DNA of 15,325 nt from an uncultured Collinsella sp. (GCA_900752345.1 CAADVA010000210.1:1-15325); one strand, 5' to 3'; shown: positions 7,364 to 14,226, counted from the stretch's first letter. Numbers and translations are program-made. Notes: generated by a model not told the origin, from the sequence alone.

Positions 7364-7454
7364 TGGCGGAGGAGGAGGGATTCGAACCCTCGTGACCTTA
7401 TACAGGCCAAACGGTTTTCGAGACCGCCGCATTCAACCACTCTGCCACCCCTCC
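7364..7454 (-). tRNA. tRNA-Ser (anticodon CGA)
   Basis: A 91-nt class II tRNA with a long variable arm and encoded CCA (rc of 7364-7366). Acceptor GGAGGGG (rc of 7448-7454) pairs with CTCCTCC (rc of 7368-7374), with one G-T. The loop CTCGAAA gives anticodon CGA (rc of 7418-7420), which reads UCG. Its last 25 bases up to the second C of CCA are duplicated in inverted orientation at 7275-7299. It is downstream of tRNA-Ser(GGA), beyond a terminator. Confidence 0.96.
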
Positions 7455-7462
7455 GCGTGGGG

Positions 7463-7493
7463 TAAAAACAAAGCAGGCACTAAGGCCTGCTTT
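7463..7493 (-). terminator. Intrinsic terminator between the two tRNA-Ser genes
   Basis: AAAGCAGGC (7470-7478) pairs perfectly with GCCTGCTTT (7485-7493), loop of six. On the minus strand it is followed by GTTTTTA. No promoter is evident between it and tRNA-Ser(CGA), so that gene probably depends on read-through from the GGA gene. Confidence 0.75.
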
Positions 7494-7502
7494 GGAATTA
7501 AC

Positions 7503-7593
7503 TGGCGGAGAGTCAGGGATTTGAACCCTGGAGACGCTTTTGACGCCTACACGATTTCCAATCGTGCTCCTTCGGCCACTCGGACAACTCTCC
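7503..7593 (-). tRNA. tRNA-Ser (anticodon GGA)
   Basis: A 91-nt class II tRNA with encoded CCA (rc of 7503-7505). Acceptor GGAGAGT (rc of 7587-7593) pairs with ACTCTCC. The anticodon stem CACGA/TCGTG encloses TTGGAAA, with anticodon GGA (rc of 7557-7559) reading UCC/UCU. The long variable arm is GGCGTC/GACGCC-like. A strong promoter lies 17 bases upstream. Confidence 0.96.
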
Positions 7594-7609
7594 GTTAAAT
7601 GCGAAAGTC

Positions 7610-7637
7610 AGTATACACGAGGAATCGAAAAGTGCAA
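7610..7637 (-). promoter_or_regulatory. Promoter of the tRNA-Ser unit
   Basis: On the minus strand, TTGCAC (rc of 7632-7637), 16 bases, then TATACT (rc of 7610-7615) preceded by TG one base away. This is close to the sigma70 consensus and 17 bases from the 5' end of tRNA-Ser(GGA). Confidence 0.7.
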
Positions 7638-7999
7638 ACAGAAAACTTGGCATTTTTTAAACCGCTCGCTCCGCGCTCGTATCCGGCATGTGCCGGATAA
7701 GTACTAAAAAAGCATCCTGACCAGCCAGATCGCGCTCGATGACCTGTTCAAAATAGGTATTCATGAATGACGTGGCAGCGAATTTAAAAATTTCGAGGCA
7801 ATCGATCGAACCGGTGGTATGCATTTCGCGACCACAACCCTGCAATCGGCGACCTGCGGTTTGACTCAGGTTGTCCTCGCCGCGGCGTATCTTGCTATCG
7901 AATTCGTCAAGCTCTTGGTCAGCATTTGGTTGGAATACGCATGAAGAGCCGTGTAAGCATGGACATATGTGGAGGTCATGAGGTTGTAGCTGCATATTC
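7638..7999. other. Gene-poor, A/T-richer stretch upstream of the rpsF operon
   Basis: No convincing gene. A minus-strand frame of 139 codons (7657-8076) is open but has no ribosome binding site at any of its ATGs and would overlap the rpsF promoter and leader. Its C-terminal ~60 codons look more gene-like than the rest, so it may be a decayed gene. At 7681-7698 there is an 18-bp near-perfect palindrome (ATCCGGCA-TG-TGCCGGAT). Base composition is visibly lower in G+C than the flanking genes. Confidence 0.4.
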
Positions 8000-8028
8000 T
8001 TGCAGCCTGGGAGGTTGAAAGATATTAT
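8000..8028 (+). promoter_or_regulatory. Promoter of the rpsF-ssb-rpsR-rplI operon
   Basis: TTGCAG (8000-8005), 17 bases, then TATTAT (8023-8028): a good sigma70-type promoter 72 bases ahead of rpsF. Transcription would start near 8035 and produce a leader of about 65 nt with a hairpin. Confidence 0.65.
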
Positions 8029-8044
8029 TACCAAGTCTTTTCCT

Positions 8045-8073
8045 GCTTCAGGCGTACCTTCACGACCTGAAGC
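8045..8073 (+). promoter_or_regulatory. rpsF leader hairpin, candidate S6:S18 autoregulatory site
   Basis: GCTTCAGG (8045-8052) pairs perfectly with CCTGAAGC (8066-8073), loop CGTACCTTCACGA. It is in the 5' leader, 26 bases ahead of the start. Many bacteria carry a stem-loop here that mimics the 16S h22 site and binds the S6:S18 pair; I do not see the exact CCG signature, so the assignment is tentative. Confidence 0.4.
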
Positions 8074-8099
8074 CACATTTGCCCAGAGGAGGTGACAAT

Positions 8100-8393
8100 A
8101 TGAAGGCTTATGAACTGCTGTTCTTTGTTGACCCGTCGCTCGACCCCGAGACTCGTCTCGCTGTTATGAAGCGTATCGATACCACGATCGCTGAGGGCGC
8201 TGGCAAGGTCGACTCCGTTGACGAGTGGGGCAAGCGCAAGCTCGCCTACGAGATCAACGACCTCACCGATGGTGACTACACCCTCATCAACTTCCACGCA
8301 GATCCTACCCAGATCGCCGAGCTTGATCGCGTCCTGCGCATCACCGACGCTGTGGTCCGCCACATGATCGTCCGTCGCGACGACCAGGAGTAA
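8100..8393 (+). CDS. rpsF: 30S ribosomal protein bS6
   Basis: A 97-residue protein of typical length. It starts MKAYELLFFVDPSLDPE, with the conserved middle VDSVDEWGKRKLAYEIND and the end ITDAVVRHMIVRRDDQ, all bS6 hallmarks. bS6 pairs with bS18 on the 30S platform. The ATG at 8100 has AGGAGG-type pairing (8087-8093); an in-frame TTG at 8079 precedes the ribosome binding site and is rejected. First gene of the operon with ssb, rpsR and rplI, an order widely conserved in bacteria. Confidence 0.97.
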   Translation: MKAYELLFFVDPSLDPETRLAVMKRIDTTIAEGAGKVDSVDEWGKRKLAYEINDLTDGDYTLINFHADPTQIAELDRVLRITDAVVRHMIVRRDDQE

Positions 8394-8441
8394 GACTGTC
8401 GTTTTGGACTGGGCTTGTGCCCCAAGAGGAAGTAGTGAGTT

Positions 8442-8894
8442 ATGAGCATCAATCGAGTGAACATCACCGGTAACCTCACCCGCGATCCCGAGCTGCGCGC
8501 CACCGCCGGCGGAACCCAGGTTCTGTCCTTTGGCGTCGCCGTGAACGATCGTCGCCGCAACGCGCAGACTGGCGAGTGGGAGGACTATCCCAACTTTGTC
8601 GACTGCACTATGTTCGGCACCCGCGCCGAGGCCGTGAGCCGTTTCCTGGCAAAGGGAAACAAGGTCGCGATCGAGGGCAAGCTGCGCTACAGCTCTTGGG
8701 AGCGCGACGGCCAGCGCAGGAGCAAGCTTGAGGTCATCGTCGATGAGATCGAGTTTATGAGCTCCCGTGGTGGCCAGGGTGGCTACGACCAGGGCGGTTA
8801 CGCCCCCGCAGCTCCCGCGCCCGCAGCACGTCCTGCCGCACCGGTGGCTACGCCGCCCGCGGTCGACGTCTACGATGAGGACATCCCGTTCTAA
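8442..8894 (+). CDS. ssb: Single-stranded DNA-binding protein SSB
   Basis: A 150-residue protein. The N-terminal OB-fold domain (about 1-108) begins MSINRVNITGNLTRDPELR and includes FVDCTMFGTRAEAVSRFLAKG and VAIEGKLRYSSWERDGQRR. A disordered linker rich in Gly, Ala and Pro (about 110-142) follows, then the acidic tip DEDIPF that recruits partner proteins. It coats single-stranded DNA in replication and repair as a tetramer. Located between rpsF and rpsR with GAGGAAG upstream. A hairpin separates it from rpsR. Confidence 0.97.
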   Translation: MSINRVNITGNLTRDPELRATAGGTQVLSFGVAVNDRRRNAQTGEWEDYPNFVDCTMFGTRAEAVSRFLAKGNKVAIEGKLRYSSWERDGQRRSKLEVIVDEIEFMSSRGGQGGYDQGGYAPAAPAPAARPAAPVATPPAVDVYDEDIPF

Positions 8895-8921
8895 GGGTTG
8901 TTCACCTATTTTTGAGTGAGA

Positions 8922-8947
8922 GGCGGCTTCGGCTCGCCGAAGTTGCC
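8922..8947 (+). other. Stable hairpin between ssb and rpsR
   Basis: GGCGGCTTCGG (8922-8932) pairs with CCGAAGTTGCC (8937-8947) through 11 pairs, two of them G-T, with loop CTCG. No T run follows, so it is not an intrinsic terminator. It sits 19 bases ahead of the rpsR start and could be a processing or stability element, or a binding site for a product of the operon. Confidence 0.6.
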
Positions 8948-8966
8948 AAATGAAAGGTATTTTGAC

Positions 8967-9233
8967 ATGGCTAATGATTATTCTGCACGTCAGCCGCGTC
9001 GTAAGTACTGCCAGTTCTGCAAGGAGAACACTGAGTTCATCGACTATAAGGACACTCAGCTTCTCCGTAAGTACATGACCGACCGTGGCAAGATCAAGCC
9101 CCGTCGCGTCACTGGCGCTTGCACGCAGCATCAGCATGACATCGCCAACGCCATCAAGCGCGCCCGCGAGATGGCTCTCCTGCCGTACACCGTCCCCGTG
9201 GTTTCCTCTCGTGGCAACCGCGACCGCGGCTAA
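8967..9233 (+). CDS. rpsR: 30S ribosomal protein bS18, zinc-binding type
   Basis: An 88-residue protein. It has the core IDYKDTQLLRKYMTDRGKIKPRRVTG and the helix HDIANAIKRAREMALLPYT. C15, C18, C52 and H55 (RKYCQFC, GACTQH) are the residues of the zinc-ribbon (C+) form of bS18; other bacteria carry a form without them. It partners bS6 in the 30S platform. The ATG at 8967 follows AAAGGT at eight or nine bases. A GTG-started extension to 8916 covers the hairpin and is rejected. 15 bases separate it from rplI. Confidence 0.97.
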   Translation: MANDYSARQPRRKYCQFCKENTEFIDYKDTQLLRKYMTDRGKIKPRRVTGACTQHQHDIANAIKRAREMALLPYTVPVVSSRGNRDRG

Positions 9234-9248
9234 GAAGGGAGACGCATC

Positions 9249-9788
9249 ATGAAGGTTATTCTTCTCGATGAGATCAAGGGCAAGGGCGGCGAGGGTGACG
9301 TCGTAGAGGTCGCTCAGGGTTACGCTGAGAACTTCCTGTTCCCCAAGAAGCTCGCTGTTGCCGCCACCAAGGGCAACCTCAAGCAGCTTGACGAGCGTCG
9401 CAACAACATCGCCAAGCGCGAGGCCGTCCGTCTGGCTACCGCCAACGAGACCAAGGCTGCCTTCGAGGGCAAGCAGGTCACCGTTGACGTCAAGGTTGGC
9501 GACGAGGGCATCCTCTTTGGCTCCGTTACCGCCGCTATGATCGCTGACGCCATCAAGGATCAGCTCGGTATGGACATCGACCGCAAGCGCGTCGAGCTCG
9601 GTAAGCCCATCAAGGTTGCCGGTGCCCACACCGTCGCTATCTCGCTGTACCGCGAGATCAAGGCCGAGGTTGTCGTTCTCGTCGGCGTTACCGCCGAGGA
9701 GCTCGCTGCCGAGGCTGAGGTTGAGGAGACCGCTGAGGTCGCCGAGGCCGAGACCGCCGAGGTCGAGACCGAGGCTGCTGCCGAGTAG
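9249..9788 (+). CDS. rplI: 50S ribosomal protein bL9 with acidic C-terminal extension
   Basis: A 179-residue protein. The N-terminal domain has the bL9 signature GKGGEGDVVEVAQGYAENFL and FPKKLAVAAT, the long central helix (about 42-75) and the C-terminal RNA-binding domain ending near VVVLVG (about residue 145). Usual length is about 148; here some 30 residues of Ala/Glu/Val/Thr repeats (AEVEETAEVAEAETAEVETE) are added, highly acidic and probably disordered. bL9 binds 23S rRNA and reaches out from the 50S subunit. AAGGGAG about nine bases upstream of the ATG supports the start. It is the last gene of the operon. Confidence 0.96.
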   Translation: MKVILLDEIKGKGGEGDVVEVAQGYAENFLFPKKLAVAATKGNLKQLDERRNNIAKREAVRLATANETKAAFEGKQVTVDVKVGDEGILFGSVTAAMIADAIKDQLGMDIDRKRVELGKPIKVAGAHTVAISLYREIKAEVVVLVGVTAEELAAEAEVEETAEVAEAETAEVETEAAAE

Positions 9789-9818
9789 CATTTGCTGCAA
9801 CGCAACAATCTTGTTCTA

Positions 9819-9858
9819 AGAAGGGCGCTCTGGGAGACCAGGGCGCCCTTTTATTTTT
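9819..9858 (+). terminator. Intrinsic terminator of the rpsF operon
   Basis: AAGGGCGCTCTGG (9821-9833) pairs with CCAGGGCGCCCTT (9838-9850) with one T-G wobble and loop GAGA, followed by TTATTTTTT. Very strong. Confidence 0.95.
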
Positions 9859-9893
9859 TGCGCTGGGTGAGTGTCGTGGCAGTCATTGAGATG

Positions 9894-9971
9894 CGGTCCC
9901 GTGTATGGGACCGTTCATCCGTTTGGTTCGGTGATGATTGCCAAGCCGCGGCTCGATTTATAGCCGCGGCT
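9894..9971. promoter_or_regulatory. dnaB upstream region with a hairpin and twin palindromes
   Basis: CGGTCCC (9894-9900) pairs with GGGACCG (9907-9913). The self-complementary decamer AGCCGCGGCT occurs twice, 9944-9953 and 9962-9971, separated by eight A/T-rich bases, so the two can pair with each other or each form a site. TACTAT at 9975-9980 is a possible -10 for dnaB, with only a poor -35 (TCGATT). The repeats would overlap the promoter, which suggests control of dnaB, but no regulator is indicated. Confidence 0.45.
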
Positions 9972-10012
9972 GATACTATGGATGCTCGCAAGCGATATGA
10001 ATGAGGACGCTC

Positions 10013-11404
10013 ATGGCATATGACGATAGGGAGACGGGGCTGACGGTCGAGGACCGTGGCTCTAAGTTGGGTCTCCCCCAAAACCAAGATGCAGAGGCCA
10101 ACGTACTGGCCGCTATGCTGCTATCGCCCGAGGTGGTCGAAGAGGCCCAAGTCGAGCTGCAGCCCGATGACTTCTACCGGCCCATTCATAAGACCATCTA
10201 TACCGCGATGGTCGATATGTATAACAGTCGCATCCCCATTGACTCTATCTCGCTGATCGATTACCTGCGAAGCATCAACAAGCTCGATGCCGTGGGCGGC
10301 GAGGCGTACATTTTGGAGCTGATGGGACAGACTCTGTCGCTCGTCAACTGGCAGCACCATGCCGCCATCGTTCGCCGCGACTCGATGCTGCGTGAGCTGA
10401 TTGGCGCCACCAACGAGATCAACGCGCTGGCCTACAACGCCCCCACCGACACCAAAGAGGTCGTGGAGCTGGCCGAGAGCAAGCTGCTCAAGGTCACGGC
10501 GCGTGAGGTTAAGTCGAGCTACAAGACGCTGACCGAGTTTATGGTCGAGGCCTATAACGAGGCCGAGGAAGTGTGCAAGGCCGGCGGTCAGGCTGCAGGC
10601 GTGCCCACGGGCTTTCCGTCGCTCGACCGTATGCTCATGGGTTTCCGCGAGGGCCAGCTCATCATTATCGGCGCCCGCCCCGCCGTTGGTAAGACGTCGT
10701 TCGCCCTGAACTTGGCGCTCAACGCCGCCGCCGCGGGCTATACCGTCGGCTTCTTCTCGCTGGAGATGTCGGGCAAGGAAATTGCCCAGCGTCTGATTTG
10801 CGCCTATGCCATGATCTCGATCAGCGACTTCCGTACGGGCCGCATTAGTCCCGAGCAGTGGGCCAACATCAATGAGGCCACGCAGACGCTGTCCAAGCTC
10901 GATATTCTGATTGACGATACGCCCGGCACCACGGTGACCGAGATTCGCGCCAAGAGCCGCCGCATGCTCCATAACAAGGAGAAGGCCATCATCATCCTGG
11001 ACTATTTGCAGCTGGTGAGTCCCCCGCCGGGACGTCGTTCCGAGAGCCGCACCGTCGAGGTCTCCGAGATGTCGCGTGGTCTGAAGATTATGGCCAAGGA
11101 GCTCAAGATTCCGCTGATCGCGCTGTCGCAGCTGTCGCGTCAGGTCGAGTCCCGTACCGGCAAGCGCCCGCAGCTGTCCGACCTGCGTGAATCGGGCTCC
11201 ATCGAGCAGGATGCCGATATCGTCATGTTCTTGGACCGATCCGCCGACGAGGCCGAGGCCTCGCGCGACGACCGACCCGACGAGGGCGTTACGCGTATCG
11301 TCGTGGCCAAGAACCGTTCGGGCCCGATTGGCGACGTCGACCTGATGTTCCTGCCGGCATCCACCAAGTTCTATGAGCTTGATGGGGCGCATACCGAGGA
11401 GTAG
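10013..11404 (+). CDS. dnaB: Replicative DNA helicase DnaB
   Basis: A 463-residue protein, normal for the family. The N-terminal DnaB domain (about 22-125: LPQNQDAEANVLAAMLLSPE, FYRPIHKTIYTAM, GGEAYI) is followed by a linker helix and the RecA-like motor. The motor has Walker A GARPAVGKTS (220-229), FFSLEMS (248-253), Walker B IIILDYLQL (326-334) and the DNA-binding/arginine region RPQLSDLRESGSIEQDADIVMFL. No intein is present. It forms the hexamer that unwinds DNA at the fork. GAGGA five bases upstream fixes the ATG at 10013; an in-frame ATG at 10001 precedes that site. It is separated from the rpsF operon by a strong terminator. Confidence 0.97.
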   Translation: MAYDDRETGLTVEDRGSKLGLPQNQDAEANVLAAMLLSPEVVEEAQVELQPDDFYRPIHKTIYTAMVDMYNSRIPIDSISLIDYLRSINKLDAVGGEAYILELMGQTLSLVNWQHHAAIVRRDSMLRELIGATNEINALAYNAPTDTKEVVELAESKLLKVTAREVKSSYKTLTEFMVEAYNEAEEVCKAGGQAAGVPTGFPSLDRMLMGFREGQLIIIGARPAVGKTSFALNLALNAAAAGYTVGFFSLEMSGKEIAQRLICAYAMISISDFRTGRISPEQWANINEATQTLSKLDILIDDTPGTTVTEIRAKSRRMLHNKEKAIIILDYLQLVSPPPGRRSESRTVEVSEMSRGLKIMAKELKIPLIALSQLSRQVESRTGKRPQLSDLRESGSIEQDADIVMFLDRSADEAEASRDDRPDEGVTRIVVAKNRSGPIGDVDLMFLPASTKFYELDGAHTEE

Positions 11405-11431
11405 GACAGGCGCCCGTTGCACGGGTATACT
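11403..11431 (+). promoter_or_regulatory. Candidate purA promoter with a dyad in its spacer
   Basis: AGGACA (11403-11408, overlapping the dnaB stop), 17 bases, then TATACT (11426-11431). Inside the spacer CCCGT-TGC-ACGGG (11413-11425) is a perfect dyad ending at the -10, a position suited to a repressor. The leader downstream to 11495 can form a weaker hairpin around GTGC/GCAC. Confidence 0.5.
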
Positions 11432-11495
11432 GGGAATGTTTTGTGCTTCTGCGCACTTGCGGTGTGCGGACAGTCCATGAATGTGAGGAGTAAAC

Positions 11496-12782
11496 ATGCC
11501 GTCAACCGTTTTGGTCGGTGCCCAGTGGGGCGATGAGGGCAAGGGTAAGATCTGCGACCTGGTCGCCGGCGACTTTGATGCCGTCGTGCGCTATTCGGGC
11601 GGCAACAACGCCGGCCACACCATCGTCGTCAACGGCAAGAAGTACGGCCTGCACCAGGTGCCCTCCGGCATCATGTATTCCGACCACGTGTCGGTGATCG
11701 GTAACGGCTGCGTCGTCAACCCCAAGGTCGTCCTTGAGGAGATCGACATGTTCGAGGCCGACGGCATCACCACCAAGAATCTCAAGATCAGCGGCAACGC
11801 GCATGTCATCATGCCGTACCACATCGATCTGGATGGCGCCTTTGAGCAGAAGCTCGGCAAGAAGAACATCGGTACCACCAAGCGCGGCATCGGTCCGTGC
11901 TACCAGGACAAGATGGCCCGTATTGGCCTGCGTATGCAGGACATGCTGGATGAGGCGCTGTTCCGCGATAAGCTGGAGACCGCTCTTGCCCGCGTGAACC
12001 CCGAGCTAGAGCTCATCTACAACCTGCCCACCTACACCGTGGATCAGATTTGCGATGAGTACCTGCCCATGGCCGAGCGCCTGCGCCCCTACATCACCGA
12101 GACGAGCCTGCTGCTCAACAACATGATCGATGAGGGCAAGGATTTGCTGTTTGAGGGCGCCCAGGCGACGCTGCTCGACATCGATCACGGCACCTATCCG
12201 TACGTGACGTCTTCTAACTGCACCGCCGGCGGCGCCATTACCGGTTCCGGCGTCGGCATGAAGAACGTCGACCGCGTGCTGGGCGTCATGAAGGCCTATA
12301 TCACCCGCGTCGGTTCGGGCCCCATGCCCACCGAGCTTTCCTATGAGTCCGAGGCCGGCCACACGCTGACCGAGGAGGGCTACGAGTACGGCGTGACCAC
12401 CGGTCGCCGTCGTCGCTGCGGCTGGTTTGACGGCCCTATCGCCAACTATGCCTCGCGCGTCAACGGCCTCACCGACATCGCCGTGACCAAGCTCGACGTG
12501 CTTTCGGCCTTCGACACCATTAAGGTGTGCGTTGCCTATGACGTCGACGGCGAGCGCTACACGAGCGTGCCCGAGCACCAGGTGCGTTTTGAGCATGCCA
12601 AGCCCATCTACGAGGAGCTCCCTGGCTGGAAGTGCGACATCACCGGCTGCCGCAGCTTTGATGAGCTGCCGCAGGAGGCTCAGGACTACGTGGCATTTAT
12701 CGAGGATCTGGCACACACCCGCGTGACGTTCATCGGCGTCGGCGCCGGTCGCGAGCAGATCATCAACCGATTCTGGAAGTAA
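11496..12782 (+). CDS. purA: Adenylosuccinate synthetase
   Basis: A 428-residue protein of standard length. It starts with the GTP/IMP-site motif VGAQWGDEGKGK (7-18), has GGNNAGHTIV near residue 37, GTTKRGIGP near 128, and the aspartate-binding VTTGRRRRCGW near 300, ending with the guanine-site GVGAGREQI. It joins IMP and aspartate using GTP, the first of two steps to AMP. The ATG at 11496 has GAGGAG about six bases upstream. purD follows on the same strand after a 118-base spacer with two hairpins. No missing catalytic residue seen. Confidence 0.98.
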   Translation: MPSTVLVGAQWGDEGKGKICDLVAGDFDAVVRYSGGNNAGHTIVVNGKKYGLHQVPSGIMYSDHVSVIGNGCVVNPKVVLEEIDMFEADGITTKNLKISGNAHVIMPYHIDLDGAFEQKLGKKNIGTTKRGIGPCYQDKMARIGLRMQDMLDEALFRDKLETALARVNPELELIYNLPTYTVDQICDEYLPMAERLRPYITETSLLLNNMIDEGKDLLFEGAQATLLDIDHGTYPYVTSSNCTAGGAITGSGVGMKNVDRVLGVMKAYITRVGSGPMPTELSYESEAGHTLTEEGYEYGVTTGRRRRCGWFDGPIANYASRVNGLTDIAVTKLDVLSAFDTIKVCVAYDVDGERYTSVPEHQVRFEHAKPIYEELPGWKCDITGCRSFDELPQEAQDYVAFIEDLAHTRVTFIGVGAGREQIINRFWK

Positions 12783-12804
12783 TCGGCGTTATTTGGTTAT
12801 TGCG

Positions 12805-12851
12805 ATATACCCCTTTGCAGCCCAGATGGGCGGCCGAGGGGTATATTTGCT
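12805..12851 (+). terminator. Hairpin after purA, possible weak terminator or attenuator
   Basis: ATATACCCCT (12805-12814) pairs perfectly with AGGGGTATAT (12837-12846), and GCCC/GGGC (12820-12831) pairs inside. The following TTGCTTG is a poor T tract, so termination would be partial at best. Confidence 0.4.
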
Positions 12852-12858
12852 TGTAATG

Positions 12859-12877
12859 GGCCCGCGCGGAGCGGGCC
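12859..12877 (+). other. GC-rich hairpin ahead of purD
   Basis: GGCCCGC (12859-12865) pairs with GCGGGCC (12871-12877), loop GCGGA, 13 bases before the purD Shine-Dalgarno. With the hairpin at 12805-12846 it forms a two-stem leader. It does not match the purine riboswitch as I know it. Confidence 0.45.
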
Positions 12878-12900
12878 GGTAATCCATAGAGGAGGCACCC

Positions 12901-14205
12901 TTGAAGGCGGACACTCAAACCATCGACATCCTGTTGTTGGGCAGCGGCGGCCGCGAGCATGCTCTGGCAGCCAAGCTCGCAGCATCACCGCGCGCCGGCA
13001 AGCTCTACATCGCGCCGGGTAACGGCGGCACCGCGAGCTGCGGCGAGAATGTGGTTCTCGACGATTGCGATCCTGCGGCCGTGGCGGCGTTTGCCCAGAG
13101 CCATGGATGCGGACTCGTGGTGATTGGCCCCGAGGCTCCGCTCGTGGCGGGCGTTGCAGACGCCGTCCGCGCGGCGGGCATCCCGTGCTTTGGCCCGGGT
13201 GCCGAGGGCGCCCAGATGGAGGGCTCTAAGCTGTTCTCCAAGCAGCTCATGGAGCGCGCCGGTATCCCGACGGCAGCCTATGGCTCATTTACCGACGAGG
13301 CTTCGGCTCTTGCCTATGTGCGCGAGCAGGGCGCTCCGCTGGTCGTCAAGGCCGACGGCCTTGCCGCGGGCAAGGGCGTTATCGTGGCAACCGAGCTTTC
13401 GCAGGCCGAGGAGGCTGTGCGTGAGTGTTTTGGCGGCACCTTTGGCGATGCCGGCAACACGGTGGTCATCGAGGAGATGCTGACCGGCCCCGAGTGCTCG
13501 CTGCTGGCCTTTACCGACGGCAAGACCGTGCGTCCCATGGCCACCTCGCAGGATCACAAGCGTGCGCTCGAGGGCGACAAGGGCCCCAACACGGGCGGCA
13601 TGGGCGTCTACAGCCCGGTGCCCATCGTGACCGACGAGGAGCACGCCACCATGGTGAAGGTCATGGAGCAGACCGTGGCAGAGCTCGCTGCCGAGGGTAT
13701 CGACTATCGCGGCTGCCTGTACGGCGGCTTTATGCTCACCCCTGCCGGCCCCAAGGTGCTGGAGTTCAATGCCCGCTTTGGCGATCCTGAGACGCAGGTC
13801 GTGCTGCCGCGCCTTAAGAACGACCTGGTCGAGGTCATGCTGGCTTGCGCCAACTGCGAGCTCGATCAGATTGAGCTCGATTGGCGTGACGAGTGGGCCG
13901 TGGCCGTTGTCCTGACGAGCGCGGGCTATCCCGGCAGCTACGAGAAGGGCAAGGTCATTACCGGCATCGAGGATGCCGAGGCTATGGAGAACGTGACGGT
14001 GTATCACGCCGGTACTGCCGTGGTGGACGGCGAGCTCGTGACCAACGGCGGTCGTGTGCTCGCCGTGACCGCGCTGGGCGATACGTTCGAGAACGCTCGC
14101 GACCTTGCCTACGAGGCCTGCGAGAAGATCAACTTTGAGGGCAAGACCCTGCGCCACGACATTGGCCTGCGTGCGCTGCGCGGCCGCGACGCCTGGGATG
14201 CCTAA
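12901..14205 (+). CDS. purD: Phosphoribosylamine-glycine ligase (GAR synthetase)
   Basis: A 434-residue protein of normal length. The N domain begins IDILLLGSGGREHALAAKLA with the glycine-rich phosphate loop. The ATP-grasp part has PLVVKADGLAAGKGVIVA (about 145-162), the signature SQDHKRALEGDKGPNTGGMG near 220 and the metal-binding EFNARFGDPETQ near 288; the C domain ends LRHDIGLRAL. It makes GAR from phosphoribosylamine, glycine and ATP, the second step of purine synthesis. The start is TTG at 12901, given by GGAGG five bases upstream; no ATG fits in the first 60 codons without cutting the phosphate loop. Confidence 0.97.
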   Translation: MKADTQTIDILLLGSGGREHALAAKLAASPRAGKLYIAPGNGGTASCGENVVLDDCDPAAVAAFAQSHGCGLVVIGPEAPLVAGVADAVRAAGIPCFGPGAEGAQMEGSKLFSKQLMERAGIPTAAYGSFTDEASALAYVREQGAPLVVKADGLAAGKGVIVATELSQAEEAVRECFGGTFGDAGNTVVIEEMLTGPECSLLAFTDGKTVRPMATSQDHKRALEGDKGPNTGGMGVYSPVPIVTDEEHATMVKVMEQTVAELAAEGIDYRGCLYGGFMLTPAGPKVLEFNARFGDPETQVVLPRLKNDLVEVMLACANCELDQIELDWRDEWAVAVVLTSAGYPGSYEKGKVITGIEDAEAMENVTVYHAGTAVVDGELVTNGGRVLAVTALGDTFENARDLAYEACEKINFEGKTLRHDIGLRALRGRDAWDA

Positions 14206-14226
14206 AATCCGAGAGGAATGAGACGG

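Noticed and set aside
7184..7598. Plus-strand frames of 93 and 96 codons
   Set aside because: They are translations across the minus-strand tRNA-Ser genes and their terminators.
7657..8076. 139-codon minus-strand frame as a real gene
   Set aside because: No ribosome binding site at any ATG and overlap with the rpsF promoter and leader; kept only as a possible remnant.
8028..9800. 590-codon open frame on the minus strand
   Set aside because: Antisense to the intact rpsF-ssb-rpsR-rplI operon.
10121..11542. 473-codon open frame on the minus strand
   Set aside because: Antisense to dnaB; no motif and no ribosome binding site.
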